Shown here: positions 1 through 8,183 of the stretch, in pieces
How positions within the stretch are numbered: position 1 is the stretch's first letter
Layout of the letters: each line of letters starts with the position of its first letter
Origin: TCS55 sp964343505
Lineage (GTDB): Bacteria; Fidelibacterota; Marinisomatia; Marinisomatales; TCS55
DNA: 15,674 nt
Reading direction: 5' to 3'
Assembly (NCBI GenBank): GCA_964343505.1
Contig: CAYFJU010000074.1
Coordinates: 1 to 15,674, forward strand
Program-made: the position numbers and the translations under genes
Notes under the pieces: generated by a model
Database searches by the model: none
The model's input: only the letters and a program-made list of their open reading frames with translations
What the model was told of the DNA's origin: nothing

Positions 1-62
1 TTTATACTTTTACCAACCTATAAAATATCCGCTGTAATTTCGCGCGTTTAAATTCAAATTTT
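1..62 (+). other. Short AT-rich leader before the lipid A operon, with a possible -10 element
   Basis: This stretch is cut by the window edge and has no supportable gene. TATAAAAT at 19-26 could be a -10 element for the operon starting at 63, but a -35 would fall at or beyond the edge, so it cannot be judged. No Shine-Dalgarno sequence precedes the ATG at 63. The operon may equally be read through from genes to the left, such as lpxA or lpxC. Confidence 0.25.
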
Positions 63-1058
63 ATGATGAATATGAACCAAAAAACAAATGTTGGCGTAAT
101 TGGTGTGGGGCACCTCGGCCATCACCACACCAAACACTATTCAAGGTTAAAAAATGCAAACCTGATTGGCGTTTATGATGTGGACCAAAAAAGATGTGTT
201 GAAATCGCGGCAAAGTTTAAAACATCATCATTCGATTCACTGGAAAAGTTGCTCAATGAAGTAGAAGCGGTTTCAATTGTTACACCGACGCGATATCATA
301 AAAATGTAGCGGAAATTTGTATCAAAAACGGGAAGCACGTTTTTATTGAAAAACCGATTACAAAAACAGTAAAAGAAGCAGATGAATTGCTCGCTTTAGC
401 GGATAAAAATAATACCCTGATACAAGTGGGGCATATTGAACGTCTGAATCCCGCACTGCTCCCCCTGGCCGATTTTGATATTAATCCAAAATTTATTGAG
501 GTGCAGCGCCTGGCGCCATACATGAGCCGCGGAACGGATGTTCCGGTTGTACTGGATTTGATGATACATGACATAGATTTAGTGCTGGCCTTTGTCAATT
601 CACCGGTAAAACATATTCATGCCAGTGGCGTTTCGATCATGACAGATTCGGTGGATATGGCCAACGCCAGAATCCGCTTTGAGAATGGTACTGTTGCCAG
701 CATCACCTCCAGCCGGGTGGCGAAAGACCGTGTTAGAAAAGTAAAAGTATTTCAGCAGGATTTATACATCACAATTGATTTCTTGATCGGGCTGACAGAA
801 GTTTATAAAGTTATGGATGCCGATCAAACTGACCCGGCAGCGATTATGTCGGCGCCGTTGGAGTCCAATGGAAAACATCGACAAATTTTTTATGAAAAAC
901 CGGAAATTAAAAAACAGGATGCCATGAAAATGGAACTGGAGAATTTTGTGAAATCCGTTCAGGGAAAATCGAAGCCCATTGTAGACGGTTTGGCAGGCCG
1001 AAATGCTCTGGATGTGGCCATTCAAATTCACGATAAAATATTAGAGGACTTGCATTAA
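63..1058 (+). CDS. Gfo/Idh/MocA-family NAD(P)-dependent oxidoreductase, GnnA-like candidate
   Basis: A 331-residue sugar oxidoreductase of the Gfo/Idh/MocA family, of usual length. Visible signatures are the N-terminal Rossmann nucleotide-binding loop GVGHLG (residues 14-19), the family EKP motif with its conserved Lys97, and the LMIHDID segment with His169-Asp170 in the substrate-binding half. The first gene of a lipid A operon, it lies 580 bases before lpxB. In Acidithiobacillus and Leptospira, a Gfo/Idh enzyme (GnnA) oxidises C3 of UDP-GlcNAc so that the aminotransferase GnnB can add an amine, giving 3-amino lipid A. Context makes that role attractive here, but no gnnB lies in the window, so the substrate is inferred. 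ATGs at 63, 66 and 72 are all possible starts; none has a clear ribosome binding site. The stop overlaps the next start as TAATG. The family call is firm; the substrate is not. Confidence 0.9.
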   Translation: MMNMNQKTNVGVIGVGHLGHHHTKHYSRLKNANLIGVYDVDQKRCVEIAAKFKTSSFDSLEKLLNEVEAVSIVTPTRYHKNVAEICIKNGKHVFIEKPITKTVKEADELLALADKNNTLIQVGHIERLNPALLPLADFDINPKFIEVQRLAPYMSRGTDVPVVLDLMIHDIDLVLAFVNSPVKHIHASGVSIMTDSVDMANARIRFENGTVASITSSRVAKDRVRKVKVFQQDLYITIDFLIGLTEVYKVMDADQTDPAAIMSAPLESNGKHRQIFYEKPEIKKQDAMKMELENFVKSVQGKSKPIVDGLAGRNALDVAIQIHDKILEDLH

Positions 1059-1636
1059 TGGATATTCGCAATTTTTTCTTCAAATACAGGAGTTATACCC
1101 CGATCCCTATTGCCCTTATGATTATTTATTTTGCGCGGCCGGAGAATGCCTATTTGCCCTTAGGAATCACTTCATTATTAATCGGTGAATTGGTACGCAT
1201 TTGGGCCGTGTCCTACGCCGGTGGAGAAACAAGAACGCGTAATGTGGGAGCGCCGGCCCTATGTTCATCGGGCCCCTATGCTTTTGTCCGGAATCCGCTA
1301 TACGTGGGAAACATGTTCATGTATGTGGGGATTGTGATGATTGCCGGCGCGGCAAATGTTTGGTTAATGGCCGCAACAACATTTGCATTTTTTCTGATTC
1401 AATATTCTCTCATTATTTCGCTGGAAGAAGAAACGTTAGAAAAGTTGTTTGGATCGGCATATGATGAATATAAAGAAAATGTCCCGGCCATATTTCCACG
1501 TCTTTCCCGCTGGGACAGCCCGGACAACCGGGCCCCGGCCGGAATTATCAAAACACTTAAAACCGAAAAACGCACTCTCCAGAATGTGACTTTTTTCCTC
1601 ATTCTGATTGTATTGCGAATACAGTTTTTTTCATAA
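1058..1636 (+). CDS. Isoprenylcysteine-methyltransferase-like integral membrane methyltransferase (ICMT/PEMT superfamily), LmtA-like candidate
   Basis: A 192-residue polytopic membrane protein with hydrophobic segments near residues 14-28, 35-54, 83-99, 101-120 and 176-190. The ICMT/phospholipid-methyltransferase signature is clear: SGPYAFVRNPLYVGN at 71-85, then a Glu pair and FGSAYDEYKENVPAIFPR at 131-148. These form the S-adenosylmethionine site in the family. The usual RHP is RNP here, a variant I believe also occurs in bacterial members. AGAGGA at 1043-1048 lies 9 bases before the ATG, which overlaps the previous stop by one base. The family covers protein, lipid and phosphate methylation. 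Sitting between a GnnA-like enzyme and lpxB, it may act on lipid A, as the Ste14-like LmtA of Leptospira methylates the lipid A 1-phosphate. That role is inferred. A fifth hydrophobic segment beyond the catalytic motif gives it an extended C-terminus. Confidence 0.85.
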   Translation: MDIRNFFFKYRSYTPIPIALMIIYFARPENAYLPLGITSLLIGELVRIWAVSYAGGETRTRNVGAPALCSSGPYAFVRNPLYVGNMFMYVGIVMIAGAANVWLMAATTFAFFLIQYSLIISLEEETLEKLFGSAYDEYKENVPAIFPRLSRWDSPDNRAPAGIIKTLKTEKRTLQNVTFFLILIVLRIQFFS

Positions 1637-1668
1637 GCTAATGCTTGATCCTTACCGGTGAACCGCCC

Positions 1669-2802
1669 TTGAGTGCGCGCTCAAACTCACCCACATTTTT
1701 TATTGTTGCCGGTGAAGCATCCGGCGACCTCCACGGCGCAAAGCTGATCCATGCCATTAAGAAACAGGATCCGGCCTGCCGCTTTGTGGGCCACGGGGGC
1801 AACAAAATGATTGCTGAAGGATTTGAATGTATGTATCACACCGATCAGCTGGCCATGATGGGTTTTTCTGAAGTGGTGAAGCACCTGCCTTTTATGTTAA
1901 ATGTCATGGGCGAATCGTTGGGAAAATTGAGAGAACTGCGCCCGGATCGGGTTATTTTAATTGATTACCCCGGTTTCAACTTACGCTTGGCTAAAAATTG
2001 TCACGGTTTGAATATTCCCATCACTTATTTTATTTTACCCCAATTGTGGGCTTGGAAAGAAAACAGAATCAAGGCGTTTCAAAATTATATTGACCAGTCA
2101 ATTTGCATATTTCCATTTGAGCAGGAGTGGTTTGAGGCGCGCGGCGTTCCCACCAATTTTGTGGGGCACCCATTTTCCGAGATCAAAGGACCGCAGACCG
2201 ATAAAGTACAATTTTTGGCGAAACACCATTTAAATGAATCGGACACAATCTTGACCTTACTACCGGGCAGCCGGCAGCAGGAAGTTGACCGGCACTGGCC
2301 AGTTTATTGTGAGACGGTTGAAAAGCTTCGCCGTGAAAAGCCGGATTTAAAAGTGGTTGTGGGAAAAGCAAGCGGCGTCACGATTCCCGATTCAATTCAG
2401 GGCCTATTAATTGAAGAAGATGATATACGCGCAGCGATGGCTTATGGAACGGCGGCCCTGACCGCCTCCGGGACTGCGACCCTTGAATGTGCGGTTTTAG
2501 ACACCCCGGAAGTTGTGTGTTATAAACTGTCAACTTTATCAGGTTTGATCGCCAAAAAATTGAACAAATCACCCTATGCCGCAATGGTTAATCTCATTGC
2601 AGGGCGCAAAATCGTACCGGAATTTTTACAAAATACTGTAACGTCCAAAAACCTTACCAGCGCTTTAAAACCGTTGTTGGAACATTCACACGAAAGAAGA
2701 TCCATGCTGGATGGATTTAATGAAGTGAGACGATCTTTGGGCCTGCCGGGCGTATATGATCGTGCCGCGGATTTTATTATAAAAAGAACAAATCATGGCT
2801 AA
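1669..2802 (+). CDS. lpxB: Lipid-A-disaccharide synthase
   Basis: LpxB (GT19) joins UDP-2,3-diacylglucosamine and lipid X to form the beta-1,6 lipid A disaccharide at the inner face of the cytoplasmic membrane. Family motifs run in order, numbered from the TTG at 1645: VAGEASGDLHG (21-31), DQLAMMGFSEVV (67-78), LIDYPGFN (105-112), PQLWAWKENRI (132-142), FPFEQEWF (156-163), VGHPF (173-177), LLPGSRQQEV (205-214), TASGTATLEC (273-282) and VNLIAGRKIVPE (315-326). The start is uncertain: the reading frame opens at TTG 1645 with no Shine-Dalgarno. TTG 1669 has GGTGAA six bases upstream and leaves the short N-terminus usual before the VAGEASGD motif, so it is preferred (377 residues; E. coli 382). 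The end overlaps the next gene by 8 bases. Enzyme identity is confident; the start is moderate. Confidence 0.95.
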   Translation: MSARSNSPTFFIVAGEASGDLHGAKLIHAIKKQDPACRFVGHGGNKMIAEGFECMYHTDQLAMMGFSEVVKHLPFMLNVMGESLGKLRELRPDRVILIDYPGFNLRLAKNCHGLNIPITYFILPQLWAWKENRIKAFQNYIDQSICIFPFEQEWFEARGVPTNFVGHPFSEIKGPQTDKVQFLAKHHLNESDTILTLLPGSRQQEVDRHWPVYCETVEKLRREKPDLKVVVGKASGVTIPDSIQGLLIEEDDIRAAMAYGTAALTASGTATLECAVLDTPEVVCYKLSTLSGLIAKKLNKSPYAAMVNLIAGRKIVPEFLQNTVTSKNLTSALKPLLEHSHERRSMLDGFNEVRRSLGLPGVYDRAADFIIKRTNHG

Positions 2803-3481
2803 TCCAGAAAACGAAAAAAGATTAAAAAATAGGTTCCTGGTATGGTTTGGAGGAACGATTGGTCCGCGGATCCTCCGGTTTCTTTATAACACCAATCAAT
2901 GGGAGGTCGAGGGCGAGCATTATTATGAAGATGCCATCGCCAGTGGCAAACCGGTTATCATCGCCTCGTGGCACAGCACCCTATTAACTGTATTAATGGG
3001 GTTAGCAAAAAAACAATTTTATGGTATGGCGGGAAATCATTATCCGGATGCCGAAATCGTATCGCGAATTGGTAATAAATTGGGATGGAAAGTAATTCGG
3101 GGCTCTTCTACGGACGGCGGTCGCAAAGCATACGATGAAATGTTAAATATACTGAAAATACCGGGGAATGTGTTTGGTATTACCCCTGATGGTCCTCAGG
3201 GGCCGGCCAAAATTCCGAAAGCAGGTGCAATCCGCGCAGCCCAGAAAACAGGTGCCGTGGTGATACCTACCGCTGGTCAATCCACAAAACACTGGTCGTT
3301 TAATAATTGGGACACTTTTTATCTGGCTAAGCCATTTGGAAAAACGGTACAGCTTTTTGGTGCGCCGATGGTATTTAAAAAAACGGACAGTTTTTCTGAT
3401 TGTGCGCAAAGGTTATCAGACGCCTTAAATAAATTAGAGAAAGAAGCCGAACGCCGTGTCGGGATGGAAACAGCCGATTGA
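2795..3481 (+). CDS. Lysophospholipid acyltransferase-like protein (COG2121/DUF374), probable lipid A acyltransferase
   Basis: A 228-residue protein of the COG2121/DUF374 family. Hallmarks are SWHSTLL with His60 (residues 58-64), a DAEIVSRIGNKLG segment (85-97), VIRGSSTDGGRKA (100-112) and the signature TPDGPQGP (130-137). The family is distantly related to PlsC/LpxL acyltransferases, but has a WHS block where classic HX4D enzymes have His-x4-Asp. Here His60 is followed by STLL and no Asp, so the classic motif is absent. The ATG lies inside the end of lpxB (8-base overlap), pointing to coupled translation. Position between lpxB and lpxK suggests that it adds a secondary acyl chain to a lipid A intermediate, filling the role of LpxL/HtrB. 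The family is clear; the exact acceptor is inferred. There is no strong signal peptide; it is probably membrane-associated on the cytoplasmic side. Confidence 0.85.
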   Translation: MANPENEKRLKNRFLVWFGGTIGPRILRFLYNTNQWEVEGEHYYEDAIASGKPVIIASWHSTLLTVLMGLAKKQFYGMAGNHYPDAEIVSRIGNKLGWKVIRGSSTDGGRKAYDEMLNILKIPGNVFGITPDGPQGPAKIPKAGAIRAAQKTGAVVIPTAGQSTKHWSFNNWDTFYLAKPFGKTVQLFGAPMVFKKTDSFSDCAQRLSDALNKLEKEAERRVGMETAD

Positions 3482-4496
3482 ACCTAAACTGAGGTATATT
3501 CTTTTTCCCTTGGCGATGCTGTATTGGGGCATCCTGTTTTGGCGGAATTTGTTTTATAACCTGGGCTTTTTTGTTTCCAGAAAACTGCCCACAAAAGTGA
3601 TCAGCGTCGGGAATATTACTACCGGCGGAACAGGGAAAACACCGGCAGTCATTTATTTAGCGAAACTTCTTTCAAGGAACGGAACGAGCGTGGCTGTGCT
3701 GAGCCGGGGATATGGGCGTAAAACAGCCGGCACCCAGCTCGTTACAGATGGCCAAACCCCCGTGAATGACTGGCGAAATTTTGGCGATGAACCGACCCTA
3801 ATGGCCAAGACCCTTCCCGGTATTCCGATTGTTGTTGATGAAAACAGGCATCGCGGCGGCATGTTCCTGGTAGATCGCTTTAAGCCGGATGTGATTCTTA
3901 TGGATGATGCTTTTCAGCATCGCGCGATCGAACGGGATATTGATATTGTCCTCATCAACAGCCAAGATTCCCGCGCCGTTCATAAACTGCTTCCCTATGG
4001 ATTTTTACGTGAACCGTGGGTTCACTTGCGGCGAGCTCATGTATTAGTCCTGACGAAATCAAACCTGCAAAAACCGGCACCCTTTTTGAGATATTTGGCG
4101 AGATCGTCCCGGCTACCCCGGTTTCGAAGTGTTTTAATCAGCGGAAATTTGACCTCCCATAAGGGATACCAGAGAGATATCGTTAAGGGAATGAAAGTAA
4201 TCGCCCTTTCCGCAGTGGGTGATCCCGATGGATTTTTCAGAACACTAAAAAATGCCGGCTTGACGGTGATGGATGAAATGACATTTGTAGATCACCACGA
4301 ATATTCCCAGGCGGATGTTGAAGAAGCAAAGACGCGTCTTTTAAAATCTAAGGCTGATATTGCCGTTACTACGGAAAAAGATATGGTAAAATTAGCGCAG
4401 TTGAATCTGTCTGGTATTGATTTATACAGTATTGGCGTTGAATTCAAACTCGGCCCAAAGTCAGAAAAACGGATGTTAAATATTATCGGTCGTTGA
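3456..4496 (+). CDS. lpxK: Tetraacyldisaccharide 4'-kinase
   Basis: LpxK transfers phosphate from ATP to the 4' position of the lipid A disaccharide, making lipid IVA. In order: an N-terminal membrane-binding hydrophobic stretch (residues 14-40), SVGNITTGGTGKTP with the Walker A loop (50-63; Lys61, Thr62), VLSRGYGRK (81-89), FGDEPTLMAK (109-118), the DDAFQHRAIERDIDIVLI block (150-167), LPYGFLREP (179-187), the VDHHEYSQADV block (278-288) and AVTTEKDMVKL (303-313). Length 346 is in the family range. The start is GTG at 3456, inside the acyltransferase gene with a 26-base overlap; no ATG precedes the conserved region, and the Shine-Dalgarno is weak. No waaA (Kdo transferase) gene accompanies it here, although it often does elsewhere. 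The gene ends 6 bases from a convergent gene, leaving no room for a terminator. Confidence 0.95.
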   Translation: MSGWKQPIEPKLRYILFPLAMLYWGILFWRNLFYNLGFFVSRKLPTKVISVGNITTGGTGKTPAVIYLAKLLSRNGTSVAVLSRGYGRKTAGTQLVTDGQTPVNDWRNFGDEPTLMAKTLPGIPIVVDENRHRGGMFLVDRFKPDVILMDDAFQHRAIERDIDIVLINSQDSRAVHKLLPYGFLREPWVHLRRAHVLVLTKSNLQKPAPFLRYLARSSRLPRFRSVLISGNLTSHKGYQRDIVKGMKVIALSAVGDPDGFFRTLKNAGLTVMDEMTFVDHHEYSQADVEEAKTRLLKSKADIAVTTEKDMVKLAQLNLSGIDLYSIGVEFKLGPKSEKRMLNIIGR

Positions 4497-4502
4497 CAAT
4501 TT

Positions 4503-7500
4503 CTATATCTGCGCCATACCCCAGGCAAACATTACGCCCACAAAGGACAGCAATAGCGGCCACCCGGTATTGATCATTCGCCGGGCGCTGGGATCTTCAA
4601 AAACATGGATTTGAAACTCGTGCGATGTTACGGCTCCGCGGGCATCCATGGCGATTAAAATGATATCGTTGGGACCCCGCTGATTGGGCCGCGGCTTCCA
4701 ACTTAGGATACCGGTTTTTCGGTTGAAGGTGGAATATTTTGGTAATTTCACCGCCTTATAGGCGACCTGATCTTTATTCAAATCCTCCGCCACGACCCGA
4801 TATTTGTATTGGTGTCCGGTAAGGGCAACGGGCCGCGGCGTAGAAATAATGTTGGGATTAATGTTAACAAATATTTTCCCTTCCTGGGTGTCAATTCGGT
4901 AGCCATCTGACACTTGGACGGTAAACCGGTTTTCATTAATCTGCCCGGATTTCGGGATCCAGACCACTTTTCCGTTTTTACTCATTTGCATCCCCTGAGG
5001 CGCCTTGAGCAGCGCGAATAACAGGTCAGCATCCTGATTTTTATCTTCTACCTGAAGCTGATATTTGAACACCTCTCCCACCATGGCGTTTACAGGCGCG
5101 TTGGATACGATGACCGGCGGATGGTTCACATAAATATCAAAGGATTGCTCATCTTTGGTATACCCGTCTGACACAAGATAGGACACGCGCTGTTTGTCCA
5201 CCTGGTCCGTTGTTGGAGTCCAGGAAATTGTCCCGGTGTATTCGTCAACCTCCATGCCGTCCGGGAATTCCAAAAGTGTGTATTTTACCGGGCTCAGTTT
5301 TCGCGCCACAACTTTTGGTGGCCGTCCTTTATTGCCTTGAAAAAATTCCCACAGGATATCTTTAATCGCCACCGTGCGATCGTCAACCGACTCAACAATA
5401 ACATTTAAGCGCTCATTTTCCCAAAAAATAGAATGGACATATTTTTTCAAATTCAGGCGCGATACCTCCAATGAAAGGGTATCAGCATCATCATGTTCCG
5501 TTAAATAAACCGTTTCGGCGTTTTGCCAATCCATGAGATAGCGATCGATATTTTCAATATAAACATCATCGCTGATCTGGATGGCATAAATACGGTAATT
5601 TTCAGTTGATTCCAGTGGAACAACCTGATCATAAGGCAGCAATGCGCCGCTGTTCATGTCCGAAGTCATAACAGGATATTGGTATGTTTCACCAATGCTG
5701 CCCTGCATGGGAGGGATGGAAACAATATTAATGGGTGCATTGACGAAATAATCAGCCTCAATCAGGCGGGTTGCGCGACCGTCTCCGACTTCAATCATTA
5801 AATGTGAAAAATCGATATTGTCACGGGTCGGTTCCCAAACAATCATACCGCTATAGGGATCCATGCGCATACCATCCGGCATTTCATGGGCAGTGTAAAT
5901 AAGGTCATCCTTACTGTTGGGGTCGGATATGTCCAGTTGAAAACGATATTCTTCACCAAGATTAACCACATTCATCCGCATCGGGGCCGCTTCAACGATG
6001 GGTGGATGGTTCACGTAAAGAGCAACTTGTTGAGAATCAACCGCCACACCATGGTTCACCTTTACAGTGAACCGTTGTGTATCAATCTGTGTAAGGCTCG
6101 GCGTCCAGGAGACCACTCCGCTCTCATCGATGGTCATGCCCTCAGGATTTTCAGTCAGACTGAAAGTTAAAATATGTTCCAGGTCGGGACGCCAGATTTC
6201 CACCTTATAGCGGTAAGGCTCATCCACGGCGGCATCGGTTGTTGCTTCCGATAAAATTTTGACACCCGCCCGGGCAAAAAGTGAAAAGTCTTGGGCTGCC
6301 CGGTCAAAACCGTCGCTGACCACCCAGCGCACATTGTAAACATCCACATGGGTGGAATCAGTCTGCCAGACCATCATACCATCGTCTCCAACGGTCATTC
6401 CATCCGGCGAAGTCTCTAATTGAAAATTCAACGCTGCATCGGGGTTGCGGTCTAAAACGGTGGGTTTATAGATAAATGTATCGCCCGCAACAAATTCTGT
6501 TCCTAGGGGCTCCGAAGCGATTATCGGCGGATCGTTGACATAAATCCACAGGCGCTCGTCATCACCTTCCAGGCTTGGCACCACCTTATAGGTGAGCAGG
6601 GAATCCTCAGGTGCGGTCATGGGCGTGACTTCTTCACCCAACTTGCGCTCCACATGATAGGCCAACTTATACGCGCCTAATTGGGTTTCGTCGGGAACCC
6701 AGCGAATCGAGCGTGAATCGTAATGAAAGAACATCCCTTTTGGGGGCGGCTGCAGCCACCGGAAACTGTAGAATTCTTTTTTCTCTTCTTCCGGGAGGGT
6801 GTATGCAAATGATTGATTTACGGTTAAGACGTGCCGGGGTAAAATGCCTTTGGGAAGCGGTTGGCCCATGGTTTCAAGCGGTTTTGGAATTTGGGGCAGA
6901 GAAATTTCTTCTTTTGGAATATGTGGAAAAACATCCAACACATCTTCTGCTTGTGGCTCAAGCTTCGCCACGTCCGGTTTTTCCGGCTCGGGGCCGTGCC
7001 CAAGCTCCGTCATAAACAGAATTGTTTCATAGCCATCCCATCCGGCAGCAATGACTGAACCGGTATAAATACCGCGGATGACAACCGGGAGGGCTGAAAA
7101 CACCTGGGCACCGCGAACCACTTCGTCTTCCAGTGTAAAATATTCTGCCGGTTCCACAAGCCCTTTCGCACTGCCATAAGCCAGGGTGAGGATGTTCATA
7201 TCGCCCGAGACCAACAACAAATCATCATAGGTATCCTGGTTAAAATCGGTGACCTGCATACCGGAAAGAGGCCCGCCCTCTACGGGTAATTTTTCAACCG
7301 ACAGATAATCATCCGCCAGCGTTAAGGATACAATATCCCCATTATAAAAGGGTAGCAAAACGTCGCTGGTTCCGTCCTTATCCCAATCGGATACCGAAAT
7401 TGCTGTCGGGATTAAACCATCTAAACCGGGGATAGGTGTTTCCTGCCCATCACCCATGACCAATTCAGACCCAATATTATAAAATGGCTGTGTCCGCAGA

Positions 7501-8183
7501 ATGTCACCTTCGGGCGAGATTACGATAATTTCATCATATCCGTCCCGGTTCCAATCCACTGCAGACACATAAATGGCGCCGATTCCTGAACGCATCCCGT
7601 CCGGCTTAACCGTCTGTATGACCACCCATTCGCCGTCATCATTTAGATCAAGAATCACAATTTCACGTAATGGGCTTCCCAGGGATACGGCCAGTTCCTG
7701 ATCCATATCCCCATCAAAATCCATCAGGACAAAATTGTGACCGCGCACGAAATTTCTGCCCCCGGATAAATTGAGCACACTACCCGCATCTTCGCTGAAG
7801 CGCTCCCCATCCCAATAATAATAAAATGCAATGGGCTGCAGCAGTTCGTCTTGATCGGGCTCAGCCAGGTTAGAAACTGTAATAAGTTCCGGGATTCCAT
7901 CGCCATCCAAGTCGCCGAGTTCAACATCCACAAAATTTCCCAGCAGTCCGTCCGGCGCCTCCAGCTCCCAGCCCATTTTCTGGTAGCCGTCCTCATCCAG
8001 TTCATAATAACGGATGACAGATAATTTTTTATTTACCACCAGACCCTCTTCAACGGAGGCAAATTCCTGGAGACCGTCGCCATCCAGATCATAGGTACCT
8101 TCCATGTGGGTGATTTTCAAACCCTGGGCCAGAAGGACACTTACAGCGGCCATGATAATGAATGTGAGTTTTATGCCTCTCAT
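4503..8183 (-). CDS. Large exported protein: FG-GAP/VCBS propeller plus seven Ig-like (putative-Ig/cadherin-like) repeats and C-terminal hydrophobic helix
   Basis: A 1226-residue exported protein of unknown function. Residues 1-20 form a signal peptide (KLTFIIMAAVSVLLAQG at 5-21). Residues ~28-395 hold Asp-rich FG-GAP/VCBS calcium-loop motifs near 32, 91, 155, 210, 267 and 313 (for example DLDGDGIPE, DWNRDGYDE), spaced 46-64 residues, as expected for blades of one beta-propeller. A Pro/Glu linker (398-445) follows. Seven Ig-like modules lie near 447-548, 551-636, 641-724, 726-814, 816-1020, 1021-1107 and 1109-1195. Most carry the signature [PE][DE]GM-x(6-10)-G-x-[IVM]-x-W-x-P, a later SDG or equivalent, and a closing [IY]-x-VN-x-PP. 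The fifth is interrupted by ~115 unrelated residues (846-965). Residues 1207-1226 are hydrophobic, after Arg200-201-type basics at 1201-1202. The start overlaps the upstream gene's stop as ATGA, and the propeller is paralogous to that gene's product. Likely a cell-surface or envelope adhesion or structural protein; substrate unknown. Confidence 0.85.
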   Translation of the reverse strand: MRGIKLTFIIMAAVSVLLAQGLKITHMEGTYDLDGDGLQEFASVEEGLVVNKKLSVIRYYELDEDGYQKMGWELEAPDGLLGNFVDVELGDLDGDGIPELITVSNLAEPDQDELLQPIAFYYYWDGERFSEDAGSVLNLSGGRNFVRGHNFVLMDFDGDMDQELAVSLGSPLREIVILDLNDDGEWVVIQTVKPDGMRSGIGAIYVSAVDWNRDGYDEIIVISPEGDILRTQPFYNIGSELVMGDGQETPIPGLDGLIPTAISVSDWDKDGTSDVLLPFYNGDIVSLTLADDYLSVEKLPVEGGPLSGMQVTDFNQDTYDDLLLVSGDMNILTLAYGSAKGLVEPAEYFTLEDEVVRGAQVFSALPVVIRGIYTGSVIAAGWDGYETILFMTELGHGPEPEKPDVAKLEPQAEDVLDVFPHIPKEEISLPQIPKPLETMGQPLPKGILPRHVLTVNQSFAYTLPEEEKKEFYSFRWLQPPPKGMFFHYDSRSIRWVPDETQLGAYKLAYHVERKLGEEVTPMTAPEDSLLTYKVVPSLEGDDERLWIYVNDPPIIASEPLGTEFVAGDTFIYKPTVLDRNPDAALNFQLETSPDGMTVGDDGMMVWQTDSTHVDVYNVRWVVSDGFDRAAQDFSLFARAGVKILSEATTDAAVDEPYRYKVEIWRPDLEHILTFSLTENPEGMTIDESGVVSWTPSLTQIDTQRFTVKVNHGVAVDSQQVALYVNHPPIVEAAPMRMNVVNLGEEYRFQLDISDPNSKDDLIYTAHEMPDGMRMDPYSGMIVWEPTRDNIDFSHLMIEVGDGRATRLIEADYFVNAPINIVSIPPMQGSIGETYQYPVMTSDMNSGALLPYDQVVPLESTENYRIYAIQISDDVYIENIDRYLMDWQNAETVYLTEHDDADTLSLEVSRLNLKKYVHSIFWENERLNVIVESVDDRTVAIKDILWEFFQGNKGRPPKVVARKLSPVKYTLLEFPDGMEVDEYTGTISWTPTTDQVDKQRVSYLVSDGYTKDEQSFDIYVNHPPVIVSNAPVNAMVGEVFKYQLQVEDKNQDADLLFALLKAPQGMQMSKNGKVVWIPKSGQINENRFTVQVSDGYRIDTQEGKIFVNINPNIISTPRPVALTGHQYKYRVVAEDLNKDQVAYKAVKLPKYSTFNRKTGILSWKPRPNQRGPNDIILIAMDARGAVTSHEFQIHVFEDPSARRMINTGWPLLLSFVGVMFAWGMAQI

